From Bacteroidota bacterium (GTDB lineage Bacteria; Bacteroidota; Bacteroidia; Flavobacteriales_F; PHOS-HE28): a DNA stretch of 13,628 nt. Numbering within the stretch: position 1 is the first letter of the stretch; each line of letters starts with the position of its first letter. Positions 6,832 to 13,595 of the stretch are shown here, piece by piece. The stretch lies in NCBI GenBank assembly GCA_023418095.1, contig JAEZDL010000104.1:1-13628 (forward strand), read 5' to 3'. Made by a program: the position numbers and the translations under genes. Below the pieces are notes generated by a model. That model saw only the letters and a list, made by a program, of their open reading frames with translations, did not search any database and had not been told where the DNA came from.

Positions 6832-7485
6832 ATGTTCACTGCACTCTCAAGATCATTCATGGTGCTGGCGATCGCCGGATCACAATCCAACGCGTTCGCA
6901 CAAGTAGTGGATCCCGCGCCGGCAAAGGAATTGAAAGCAGGCAAGGCCGAGATCGTTGCGCTGGCGATCGCGCCGAAAGGCGATCGGGTGCTTGCCGGAT
7001 CGAACAAAGGCGCGGAACTCATCGATCTGGAAAGCGGAAAGAAGGTGCATGCCTTTCCTTTTGAAGAAGATGGATCCACAGCGGTGTATCACGTCGGCTT
7101 CAATGAGAACGGTGAATATGCCCTGTTGATCGGACACACCGGAAAGCGCCAGGTATGGGATGTGAAATCGGGAAAGCAGGAGAAGGTGCTTACGCCCCAC
7201 GGCTGGATCCCGGATCCGCGCCAGGTGAAGGCCATGGGTTTCGACATGAAGAATTCAGCCTTCGATCGATTCTACCAGCAAAGTGAGATCCAACACAACG
7301 GGATCACCATCCGCGCGGTGAAGGATGGTGCGATCGAATTCGTGGATGATAAGGGTGAAGTTGTGCAGAAGCTTGAATATCCCACCAACAAGGATCAACA
7401 TCATCGGGCTCCGCTTCTGGTCCACGAGGATCATTTGATCACCGGTACCGATGATGGCCGGATCCTTTTCTACAAGCTTCAATGA
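6832..7485 (+). CDS. Exported short WD40/beta-propeller-like protein
   Basis: The 217-residue product has a likely signal peptide (1-23, ending NAFA before QVV). The mature part has repeat-like strands: IVALAIAPKGDRVLAGSNKGAELIDLESGKK (41-71) and VYHVGFNENGEYALLIGHTGKRQVWDVKSGKQ (85-116) align with each other as WD40-type blades, and HEDHLITGTDDGRILFYK (198-215) looks like a third. The middle (130-190) is less regular. Three or four blades are too few for a closed propeller, so it may be a partial propeller, an oligomer, or a different fold. Function and ligand are unknown. It ends with ATGA, where the thioesterase gene starts, so the two are probably translated together although one product is exported and the other is cytoplasmic. 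Confidence 0.8.
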   Translation: MFTALSRSFMVLAIAGSQSNAFAQVVDPAPAKELKAGKAEIVALAIAPKGDRVLAGSNKGAELIDLESGKKVHAFPFEEDGSTAVYHVGFNENGEYALLIGHTGKRQVWDVKSGKQEKVLTPHGWIPDPRQVKAMGFDMKNSAFDRFYQQSEIQHNGITIRAVKDGAIEFVDDKGEVVQKLEYPTNKDQHHRAPLLVHEDHLITGTDDGRILFYKLQ

Positions 7486-8015
7486 TCACCCGCGTTCAAA
7501 TGAACAGGGTTTCCAATCCGGTCTCGATCAGCAGGGCGGAGACCACGCATCTTGTTCTGCCCAACGATACCAATACGCTGGGCAACCTCATGGGTGGCCA
7601 GCTCTTGAAATGGTTGGACATTTCCTGCGCGATCAGTGCGCACCGCCATTCCAAACGCGTGGTGGTAACGGTGGCAGTGAACCATGTGAGCTTCGATCGG
7701 CCGATCAAATTGGGCGACTTCGTCACGATCCGCAGCCAGGTGAGCCGAGCCTTCGGCACCAGCATGGAAGTGTGGAGCGACGTATGGGTGGAAGATCAGG
7801 TCACCGGCGAACAGGTGAAATGCAACAGCGCGATCTACACGTTCGTCGCCGTCGATCAAACCGGACATCCTGTGGCTGTTCCTGAAGCCGTTCCCGAGAC
7901 CGACGAAGAGAAGGAAAGGTTCAACGGAGCGCTTCGCCGCCGGCAATTGCGTTTGATCCTGGCTGGAAAGATGAAACCGGATCAAGCGACCGAACTGCGC
8001 GCCCTGTTCGGGTAA
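7482..8015 (+). CDS. Acyl-CoA thioesterase, hotdog fold (YciA/BACH type)
   Basis: This enzyme should hydrolyse acyl-CoA to free fatty acid and CoA in the cytoplasm. The 177-residue product carries the hotdog thioesterase signature P27-x-D29-x-N31, G34, G38-G39 and D46 (PNDTNTLGNLMGGQLLKWLD), with D46 in the place of the catalytic Asp, then RVVVTAVNHVSF-like and KLGDFVTIRSQVSRAFGTSM strands. Chain-length preference cannot be read. It has an extra charged C-terminal helix region (about 135-177, DEEKERFNGALRRRQLR) seen in some members. The start overlaps the stop of the WD40-like gene by 4 bases (ATGA). No terminator with a T-run is visible in the 128 bases that follow. Confidence 0.9.
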   Translation: MITRVQMNRVSNPVSISRAETTHLVLPNDTNTLGNLMGGQLLKWLDISCAISAHRHSKRVVVTVAVNHVSFDRPIKLGDFVTIRSQVSRAFGTSMEVWSDVWVEDQVTGEQVKCNSAIYTFVAVDQTGHPVAVPEAVPETDEEKERFNGALRRRQLRLILAGKMKPDQATELRALFG

Positions 8016-8097
8016 AGTCTGGTTCCTGATCCATTCTTCGATCCCGATCGCATCAACGTTTGAGGGTGGAAAACTAATTTCTGAAAGTTTGTGAATT

Positions 8098-8118
8098 GGT
8101 GATCGGGCTGCGATCACC
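8098..8118. promoter_or_regulatory. Inverted repeat overlapping the nhaD -7 box, possible operator
   Basis: GGTGATCG (8098-8105) and CGATCACC (8111-8118) are perfect 8-bp arms around a 5-base centre. The right arm runs into the -7 box at 8115-8122. A regulator bound here would block RNA polymerase. GATCG is very common in this DNA, which raises the chance of coincidence. Confidence 0.4.
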
Positions 8119-8122
8119 TTTG
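8115..8122 (+). promoter_or_regulatory. Candidate -7 box for nhaD
   Basis: CACCTTTG is one mismatch from TAnnTTTG and keeps the TTTG part. It lies 21 bases before the ATG at 8144. A TTTG at 8088-8091 is a possible -33 element, although the 23-base gap is somewhat long. Confidence 0.45.
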
Positions 8123-8143
8123 CGCACAAATCCCCCCAACATC

Positions 8144-9442
8144 ATGTACCTGGTGATCGCGCTGGTCTTTGTGATCGGCTATCTCGCTATTGCCTTGGAG
8201 CATCCGATCAATGTGAACAAGGCGGCCAGTGCGCTGGTCACAGGGGTGCTAATCTGGGTGTTGATCATGTTGGGCCAGGATGCGCTTTTTCCACCGGAAG
8301 CTCGCGGTAGTGAAGTGATCACCCATCACTTGATGGAGCATCTGGGCGATATCGCGAGCATCCTGTTCTTCCTGATGGGTGCAATGACGATAGTGGAGTT
8401 GATCGATGCGCATGAGGGTTTTCGTGTGATCACCGATCGGATCACCGGCCAGAACAAAGTGATGCTGATCTGGGTGATCGGGATCATCACCTTCTTCCTG
8501 AGCGCCGCGCTGGACAATATGACCACCGCGATCGTGATGTGTGCACTGTTGCGCAAATTGGTGAAGGATAAAAGAGATCTATGGACTTTCGCCGGCATAG
8601 TCGTTATCGCGGCGAACGCTGGTGGTGCATGGAGCCCGATCGGCGACGTTACAACGATCATGTTGTGGATCGGCGGCCAGGTGACCGCAGCGAGCATTGT
8701 GAGCAAATTGATCTTACCGAGCCTGGTGTGCCTGCTTCTTCCCTTGATCTGGTTCACCTTCACGTTCAAAGGGAAGATCGAGCGGCCGGCCTCCAGCAAT
8801 GAAACGGGTTCCACACACGTGGCCGTTCCGCGTAACGAACAGCTGCTCATCTTCATCATGGGATTGGTCGCGCTGCTCGGAGTACCGGTCTTCAAGACAC
8901 TTACACATCTTCCGCCGTACATGGGCATCCTGCTCGGTCTCGGTCTCATGTGGATCGTTACCGAATTGCTCCATCGCAACAAGATCGAATCCGATCACGG
9001 TCACCTCAAGGTCACCGCCGTGCTGCGCAGGATCGATGTGCCCAGCGTTCTATTCTTCTTCGGTATTCTCACAGCGGTCGCAGGTTTGCAGGTTGCCGGT
9101 CATCTTACCGATGCGGCAGCGTTCCTCGATCAAAATCTCGGGAACATCTTCGCGGTGAACACGGTGATCGGGTTGCTTTCCGCAGTGGTGGACAATGTGC
9201 CGTTGGTGGCCGCGGCGATGGGCATGTACCCGCTCACGCAATTCATTCCCGATCACGATTTCTGGTCGCTGCTCGCACTTTGCGCTGGCACAGGTGGCAG
9301 CATCTTGATCATTGGTTCGGCCGCCGGCGTAGCTTCCATGGGAATACTCGGGATCGATTTCCTGTGGTACCTGCGGCGCATGGCCTTCCCGGCAGCGCTC
9401 GGATACTTCGGTGGGATCATCACCTTTTGGCTGATGCACTAA
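8144..9442 (+). CDS. nhaD: NhaD-type Na+/H+ antiporter
   Basis: NhaD exchanges cytoplasmic Na+ (or Li+) for external protons across the inner membrane, giving salt and pH tolerance. The 432-residue product is strongly hydrophobic with about 11-13 membrane segments. Ion-transporter superfamily motifs occur in both halves: FFLSAALDNMTTAIV (117-131), NAGGAWSPIGDVTT (158-171), AVVDNVPLVAAAMGM (347-361) and GTGGSILIIGSAAGV (382-396). Paired DN motifs in two inverted halves are typical of NhaD. A charged loop (about 208-232) divides the halves. The frame is open further upstream to 8096, but that would start inside the promoter; the ATG at 8144 gives the expected hydrophobic N-terminus. The gene ends four bases into the convergent GT9 gene, so no intrinsic terminator fits between them. 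Confidence 0.93.
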   Translation: MYLVIALVFVIGYLAIALEHPINVNKAASALVTGVLIWVLIMLGQDALFPPEARGSEVITHHLMEHLGDIASILFFLMGAMTIVELIDAHEGFRVITDRITGQNKVMLIWVIGIITFFLSAALDNMTTAIVMCALLRKLVKDKRDLWTFAGIVVIAANAGGAWSPIGDVTTIMLWIGGQVTAASIVSKLILPSLVCLLLPLIWFTFTFKGKIERPASSNETGSTHVAVPRNEQLLIFIMGLVALLGVPVFKTLTHLPPYMGILLGLGLMWIVTELLHRNKIESDHGHLKVTAVLRRIDVPSVLFFFGILTAVAGLQVAGHLTDAAAFLDQNLGNIFAVNTVIGLLSAVVDNVPLVAAAMGMYPLTQFIPDHDFWSLLALCAGTGGSILIIGSAAGVASMGILGIDFLWYLRRMAFPAALGYFGGIITFWLMH

Positions 9443-10419
9443 GCTCGGCTCAGGGCCTTTGCCGCGATCGCCTTCAGATCGTGATCGTTCATGCATTTGA
9501 AATGGCCTTGCGGGCACCGATCGTAGCCGATCTTGCTGCACGGCCTGCACGGTAATCCGGGCACTTCTGCGATGTGCGCACGTTCCGGATGCTGTGGGAT
9601 ATAAGGGCCCATGCCGAATTCAGGGACCGTGTTGCCCCAGACGCTCACCACGTTCTTTTTGAAGGCCGCAGCGATATGCATTGCGCCGCTGTCATGCGCG
9701 ATCACGCTCTTCGCCTGGCGGATCAATGAAGCGCTTCCAAGAATATCGTAACGTCCCGTCGCATCGAATGCGCGGCTGCCGATCGCACTGCCGATCGCAC
9801 GGCCATCGGCCTGGTCCTCTTCACCGCCAACGATCACGATCGGTCCTTCAAGGATCTTTCCCAGTTCGATCAGTTTGTGAAGCGGAAGGCGTTTTGTTTC
9901 ATGCGCGCCCCCGATCGCCATCACAGTGTAACCGTTGTGGAATTGTTCCGGTAACGATCGCAGGCCCACTTCCTTTTCCGCAGGAATAAAAAGATCCAAT
10001 CCGGTCCGATCGTTCTTCACTCCGAGATGTTCCACCGTGCTCATGTACCGATCCACGATATGGATCCGCGGAAGCCGGTCCTTCTTGAAATTCACCAGCA
10101 ACCATTTCTCGATGTTCAACTTCGGGAAACTTCTCGAAGCAACACCAAGTTTCCGCTTGATCCGCGCTGTGCGCAGGTTGTGGTGAAGATCGACGACGAG
10201 GTCGAATTCCTCCTTTTTCAGTTCCACGATCAGTTCCTTCAGGTCCGCACCTAGAAGATGCACTTTATCCACATAAGGTGAATGCGCGACCAGGTCGGCG
10301 AAAACCTTCTTCGTCGCGAAATGGATCTCGGCTTTCAGTTGTTGCTTCAGGCAACGCACCACCGGACTTGTAAGAACGATATCGCCGATGGAACTGAAGC
10401 GAAGGACCAGGATCTTCAT
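9439..10419 (-). CDS. Glycosyltransferase family 9 (LPS heptosyltransferase-like)
   Basis: GT9 enzymes add heptose or related sugars to the LPS core at the cytoplasmic face of the inner membrane. The 326-residue product starts MKILVLRFSSIGDIVLTSPVV, the standard first Rossmann strand and glycine loop, and has VVDLHHNLRT (75-84), AIGGAHETKRLP (168-179) and the donor-binding HDSGAMHIAAA (242-252) followed by VSVWGNTVPEFGMGPY (258-273). The C-terminal part has four cysteines, CRPC (291-294), C302 and C309, in a pattern I associate with Bacteroidota GT9 proteins. The acceptor and sugar cannot be read. It is convergent with nhaD (4-base overlap) and divergent from tatD. It fits with kdsB as LPS core synthesis but is not in the same operon. 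Confidence 0.92.
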   Translation of the reverse strand: MKILVLRFSSIGDIVLTSPVVRCLKQQLKAEIHFATKKVFADLVAHSPYVDKVHLLGADLKELIVELKKEEFDLVVDLHHNLRTARIKRKLGVASRSFPKLNIEKWLLVNFKKDRLPRIHIVDRYMSTVEHLGVKNDRTGLDLFIPAEKEVGLRSLPEQFHNGYTVMAIGGAHETKRLPLHKLIELGKILEGPIVIVGGEEDQADGRAIGSAIGSRAFDATGRYDILGSASLIRQAKSVIAHDSGAMHIAAAFKKNVVSVWGNTVPEFGMGPYIPQHPERAHIAEVPGLPCRPCSKIGYDRCPQGHFKCMNDHDLKAIAAKALSRA

Positions 10420-10429
10420 GCAGGGCGGG

Positions 10430-10437
10430 CAAAGTTA
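10430..10437 (-). promoter_or_regulatory. -7 box TAACTTTG for the GT9 gene
   Basis: On the minus strand this is a perfect TAnnTTTG, identical to the box at 6412-6419, with 10 bases between it and the ATG at 10419. It lies in the 69-base space between the divergent GT9 and tatD starts. No -33 TTG is seen at the usual distance. Confidence 0.6.
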
Positions 10438-10488
10438 GCCGTGCCGCGTTGTGCGTGGCTTGGGCGCGGAAGCCGTTACTTCGCGATC

Positions 10489-11271
10489 GTGTTCATCGAT
10501 ACGCACGCACATCTTTATCACAAGCAGTTCGCAGGCGATCGCGACGACATGATCCAACGTGCGCTCGAAGCCGGGGTGAAGCGGATGTACCTGCCTAACA
10601 TCGATCTGGAAAGCATCGAACCGATGCATGAGCTCGTAGATCGGTATCCGGATGTTTGCTTTCCCATGATGGGTCTGCATCCGGGATCGGTGGGCGCCGA
10701 TCCTTCGCGTGATCTGAAGGAGATCGAACGCGAGTTGCATACGGGCCGCTATCATGCCGTGGGCGAGATCGGGATCGACCTTTATTGGGACAAGACCTAC
10801 ATCGATCAGCAGAAGGAGGTATTCCGCCAGCAGATCCGCTGGGCGAAGGATCTTCAACTCCCGATCGTGATCCATGCGCGCGATAGCTTCAACGAAGTGT
10901 TCAGCATCGTTGAAGAAGAGAATGAAGAGAGGCTTTGCGGTGTGTTCCATTGTTTCACCGGCACTGCGGAACAAGCGGCGCTGATCGCCGGTCTGGGTGG
11001 ATTTTTCCTGGGGATCGGCGGTGTAATAACTTTTCCGAAAGCGGGTCTGGCGGAAACGATGGCTGAAGTGGGCGCGGAGAACTGCGTACTGGAGACCGAT
11101 GCGCCCTACCTCGCACCGATCCCCTGGCGCGGCAAGCGCAACGAGAGCGCTTACATTCCATACGTGGCAACGCGGCTGGCGGACGTCACCGGGGTGAACG
11201 TCGACCGGATCGGTGCGATCACCACGCGCAATGCGGAGAAACTTTTCGGAGTGGATCGCACAAGGAAATAG
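10489..11271 (+). CDS. tatD: TatD family metal-dependent hydrolase (DNase)
   Basis: TatD proteins are cytoplasmic Mg2+-dependent 3'-5' nucleases linked to DNA repair and breakdown. The 260-residue length is the family norm. The metal ligands are all present: H6 and H8 in FIDTHAHLY, E93 in VGEIGIDLYW, H129 in PIVIHARDSF, H154 in GVFHCFTG and D204 in ETDAPYLAP. The best start is GTG at 10489, directly before FIDTHAHL where family members begin. The open frame continues upstream to at least 10282, but that stretch is antisense to the GT9 gene. A weak TACTTCG lies just before the start (10477-10483), a poor -7 box. One base separates its stop from the asparaginase ATG, so the two form an operon. 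Confidence 0.94.
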   Translation: MFIDTHAHLYHKQFAGDRDDMIQRALEAGVKRMYLPNIDLESIEPMHELVDRYPDVCFPMMGLHPGSVGADPSRDLKEIERELHTGRYHAVGEIGIDLYWDKTYIDQQKEVFRQQIRWAKDLQLPIVIHARDSFNEVFSIVEEENEERLCGVFHCFTGTAEQAALIAGLGGFFLGIGGVITFPKAGLAETMAEVGAENCVLETDAPYLAPIPWRGKRNESAYIPYVATRLADVTGVNVDRIGAITTRNAEKLFGVDRTRK

Positions 11272-11272
11272 C

Positions 11273-12325
11273 ATGAGGGGAAAGGTCCTGTTGATCTATA
11301 CGGGCGGCACCATCGGCATGTGGCTCGATCCCGCCACAGGCATGTTGCAGCCCATGGACCTTGGCCTGCTGGAGGAGCAGGTGCCGGAGCTCAAGCGGAT
11401 CGAAGTGCAATTAGGAACGATCTCATTCCAGCGGCCGATCGATAGCAGTGATATGCGTCCTGCGGACTGGATCAGGATCGCGGGAATGATCCATGGGAAT
11501 TACGAGAACTACGATGGATTCGTGGTGTTGCATGGCAGTGATACCATGGCCTACACAGCGAGCGCGTTGAGCTTTCTGTTGGAGGACCTGGGCAAACCGG
11601 TGATCCTTACCGGATCGCAGTTACCGGTGGGAATGACCCGCACCGATGCGCGCGAGAACCTGGTAACGGCCATAGAGATCGCGGCCGCGAAAGATGAAAT
11701 TGGAAGGCCGATCGTGCCGGAAGTGGCGATCTATTTCGAATACAGGTTGATGCGCGGTAACAGGACGGTGAAGGTGCATGCCGAAAGGTTCGAGGCCTTC
11801 CGATCGCCGAACTGGCCGGTGCTCGCCGAGGCCGGTATTCACCTTCGCTTCCGCCAGGAAGCGATCCTTCCATCGCCCGGGCGGCCGGTCAGGTTGCACC
11901 AACAGCTGGATGATCGCGTGGCGCTGATCCAACTGTATCCCGGGATCAGGGCTTCGTGGGTGGAGGCGGCACTGGCACAACCCGATCTGAAAGCAGCTGT
12001 GATCGCCACTTTTGGGAGCGGCAATGGCCCCACGGAACCCACTTTCCTGCACGCTTTACGGGAAGCTGCCGGGCGCGGGGTGGTGCTCCTGAACGTAACC
12101 CAATGTGCGGGTGGCCGCGTGGAACAGGGAAGGTATGGCACCAGCAAGGCCTTCCAGGAAATGGGCATGATCGGCGGTGCTGACATGACGATCGAAGCCG
12201 CATTGACCAAGCTGATGTTCCTTTTAGGTCGCGAAAAAGGCGCTGCGGACGGTGCTGGCGGGGGAACGGAGGCGGTGATCCGAGATGCGGCGGCACCGAT
12301 CTGCGGGGAGTTGACGTTGGTTTGA
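11273..12325 (+). CDS. ansA: Type I L-asparaginase
   Basis: This cytoplasmic enzyme hydrolyses L-asparagine to aspartate and ammonia. The 350-residue product starts with the first active-site motif IYTGGTIGM (8-16, nucleophile T13). The second motif is GFVVLHGSDTMAYTASALSF (82-101), and LMRGNRTVK (159-167) carries the active-site lysine K167. No signal peptide is seen, as expected for type I. In most asparaginases the second motif reads HGTDT; here it is HGSDT, so the second catalytic threonine is serine (S89), which keeps the hydroxyl group. The ATG at 11273 comes one base after the tatD stop. The frame is open 20 codons upstream inside tatD, but the MRGKVLLIYTGGT start fits the family. The C-terminal region has a Gly/Ala-rich stretch (about 323-332). 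Confidence 0.93.
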   Translation: MRGKVLLIYTGGTIGMWLDPATGMLQPMDLGLLEEQVPELKRIEVQLGTISFQRPIDSSDMRPADWIRIAGMIHGNYENYDGFVVLHGSDTMAYTASALSFLLEDLGKPVILTGSQLPVGMTRTDARENLVTAIEIAAAKDEIGRPIVPEVAIYFEYRLMRGNRTVKVHAERFEAFRSPNWPVLAEAGIHLRFRQEAILPSPGRPVRLHQQLDDRVALIQLYPGIRASWVEAALAQPDLKAAVIATFGSGNGPTEPTFLHALREAAGRGVVLLNVTQCAGGRVEQGRYGTSKAFQEMGMIGGADMTIEAALTKLMFLLGREKGAADGAGGGTEAVIRDAAAPICGELTLV

Positions 12326-12453
12326 AGCTGAACAGGTTCAACCCCAGCGCAGATCAAAAATGATAAACGGCGTGCCGGAATATCGATCGCTCTTCCTTTT
12401 CGTAATTTGGCCGCCCGATGAACGGAAAAACCGCCGTTCAACAGCTGTGAAAA
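12326..12453. other. Spacer between ansA and tRNA-Ser
   Basis: No gene is seen in these 128 bases. They contain a small dyad just after the ansA stop (TGAAC at 12329-12333 and GGTTCA at 12335-12340), a TAATTTG at about 12401-12407 that is one base short of a -7 box, a hairpin AACGG/CCGTT (12421-12438), and the palindrome ACAGCTGT near 12440. The tRNA promoter must lie here or farther upstream. No T-run terminator follows ansA. Confidence 0.5.
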
Positions 12454-12545
12454 GGAGAGATGGCCGAGTGGTTGAAGGCGCGCGCCTGGAAAGTGCGTAT
12501 ACTCTTAACGGGGTATCGGGGGTTCGAATCCCTCTCTCTCCGCCA
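12454..12545 (+). tRNA. tRNA-Ser(GGA)
   Basis: The acceptor stem pairs GGAGAGA (12454-12460) with TCTCTCC (12535-12541), followed by discriminator G and an encoded CCA (12543-12545). The D arm carries GCCGAGTGGTTGAAGGC. The anticodon stem CGCGC/GTGCG closes the loop CTGGAAA with anticodon GGA (12488-12490), reading UCC and UCU serine codons. A long variable arm (ATAC/GTAT stem) marks a class II tRNA, and the T arm GGGGG-TTCGAAT-CCCTC is intact. The last 18 bases plus 4 bases beyond CCA are repeated exactly at 12694-12715. Confidence 0.97.
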
Positions 12546-12549
12546 TGCC
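12528..12549 (+). repeat. 22-bp direct repeat, copy 1 (tRNA-Ser 3' end)
   Basis: This segment begins ATCCCTCTC inside the T arm, covers the 3' acceptor strand, discriminator and CCA, and ends with TGCC just outside the tRNA. It is identical to 12694-12715. Such repeats of a tRNA 3' end are typical of attachment sites of tyrosine-recombinase elements. Confidence 0.85.
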
Positions 12550-12570
12550 TCGACCAGCCGCGCAGCGGCG

Positions 12571-12631
12571 GGATCATCAATGTTGGAAGGGAGCCAAGCT
12601 TGCTTGGGCGATCGTACAACATTTATGATCC
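12571..12631. ncRNA. Long nested hairpin downstream of tRNA-Ser, possible structured RNA or palindromic element
   Basis: GGATCATCAATGTTG (12571-12585) pairs with CAACATTTATGATCC (12617-12631), 14 of 15 positions complementary. Inside the loop CCAAGC (12594-12599) pairs with GCTTGG (12602-12607). The result is a two-tier hairpin of about 61 bases. It is followed by GGCCG-GAA-CGGCC (12634-12646). No open frame fits. It could be a small RNA, a palindromic mobile repeat, or a recombination site; which of these is unknown. Confidence 0.45.
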
Positions 12632-12693
12632 AAGGCCGGAACGGCCGCAGGCGTGGCATGAAGCCTCCCCCCCAATGGGAAAGGCCTTGGCCG

Positions 12694-12715
12694 ATCCCTC
12701 TCTCTCCGCCATGCC
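12694..12715 (+). repeat. 22-bp direct repeat, copy 2 (tRNA-Ser 3'-end duplicate)
   Basis: This is an exact copy of 12528-12549, 166 bases downstream, with no tRNA body before it. Immediately after it is a 6-bp hairpin CAGCCA-CGAA-TGGCTG (12715-12730). It lies about 105 bases before the start of the proton-channel gene. Confidence 0.85.
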
Positions 12716-12820
12716 AGCCACGAATGGCTGCGATGAAGCACTTTCACGGAACCTGGGACCACGTTTTTTCAGTACCCTGCAAGCACCACTACCCTCACAA
12801 TAGATAAGAAGAACCACAAC

Positions 12821-13594
12821 ATGGTACGCAATTTCCTGAACCTATGCCTGGCCGGCCTGATCAGCATAAGCCTTGTAACCACGCCGGTGGCCGCACAGGA
12901 TGCCGCTCAGGCACCTTCCACCGAAGCCACTGCCGAAGCCGGCGCCCCGGTCGAGGGAGGACACCAGATGTTCAAGCAGCGATTCATTGAAGGCGATCCA
13001 GTGTGGATGGCCCCTGTACTGGTATGCCTCATCCTCGGTCTGGCCCTTGTGATCGAGCGTGTGATCTATTTGAACATGGCGAGCACCAATACCCAGAAGT
13101 TGCTCAACAATGTCGAAGCGGCCCTACGCAGCGGTGGCACCGAATCGGCCAAGGAAGTGTGCCGCAACACACGCGGCCCGATCGCAGGGATCTTCTACCA
13201 GGGTCTCGATCGGGCGCACGAAGGAGTGGACATCGTGGAGAAATCGATCGTGGCTTACGGCGGGGTGGAAGTGGGCCGACTCGAAAGAGGCCTCTCCTGG
13301 ATCGCACTGTTCATCGCCCTGGCGCCCATGCTCGGGTTCCTGGGAACAGTAGTAGGTATGATCCTGGCGTTCGACCAGATCGCCGCAGCGAACAACATCA
13401 GCCCGGCGATCGTGGCTGTAGGTATCAAGGTGGCGCTGCTCACCACGGTCTTCGGTCTTATCGTGGCGATCATCCTGCAGATCTTCTACAACTACCTGCT
13501 TAGCAAGATCGATGGGATCACCGGCCAGATGGAAGAAGCATCGATCGGCCTGGTGGATCTTCTTGTGAAGGATAATCTCTCCAAACACCGGTAG
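12821..13594 (+). CDS. exbB: MotA/TolQ/ExbB family proton-channel protein
   Basis: This inner-membrane protein forms, with an ExbD/TolR partner, a proton channel that energises TonB (nutrient uptake) or Tol-Pal. The 257-residue product has a signal-like hydrophobic N-terminus (5-25, ending VAAQ), an Ala/Glu/Thr/Pro-rich stretch (26-48), then three membrane segments: about 62-86, 158-183 and 200-226. The family core is clear: VEVGRLERGLSWIALFIALAP (149-169), MLGFLGTVVGMILAFD (170-185) and VALLTTVFGLIVAI (204-217). T176 and T208/T209 are in the positions of the channel threonines. Whether it is ExbB or TolQ cannot be decided without its partner, which should lie just right of the window. The ATG at 12821 follows AAGAAGAACC, a weak purine-rich ribosome site. 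Confidence 0.9.
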   Translation: MVRNFLNLCLAGLISISLVTTPVAAQDAAQAPSTEATAEAGAPVEGGHQMFKQRFIEGDPVWMAPVLVCLILGLALVIERVIYLNMASTNTQKLLNNVEAALRSGGTESAKEVCRNTRGPIAGIFYQGLDRAHEGVDIVEKSIVAYGGVEVGRLERGLSWIALFIALAPMLGFLGTVVGMILAFDQIAAANNISPAIVAVGIKVALLTTVFGLIVAIILQIFYNYLLSKIDGITGQMEEASIGLVDLLVKDNLSKHR

Positions 13595-13595
13595 A

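Noticed and set aside
10282..10488. Upstream extension of TatD
   Set aside because: It is antisense to the GT9 gene and adds 69 residues with no family match; the GTG at 10489 gives the standard N-terminus.
12401..12407. TAATTTG as tRNA-Ser promoter
   Set aside because: It has one base fewer than TAnnTTTG between TA and TTTG and no partner element; too weak to list as a promoter.
12338..12622. Minus-strand frame encoding a protein with GGERGIRTPDTPLR
   Set aside because: It is the antisense translation of tRNA-Ser, a well-known false protein in databases.
12460..12807. Plus-strand frame starting MAEWLKARAWKVRI
   Set aside because: It begins inside tRNA-Ser and runs through hairpins and repeats; no protein features.
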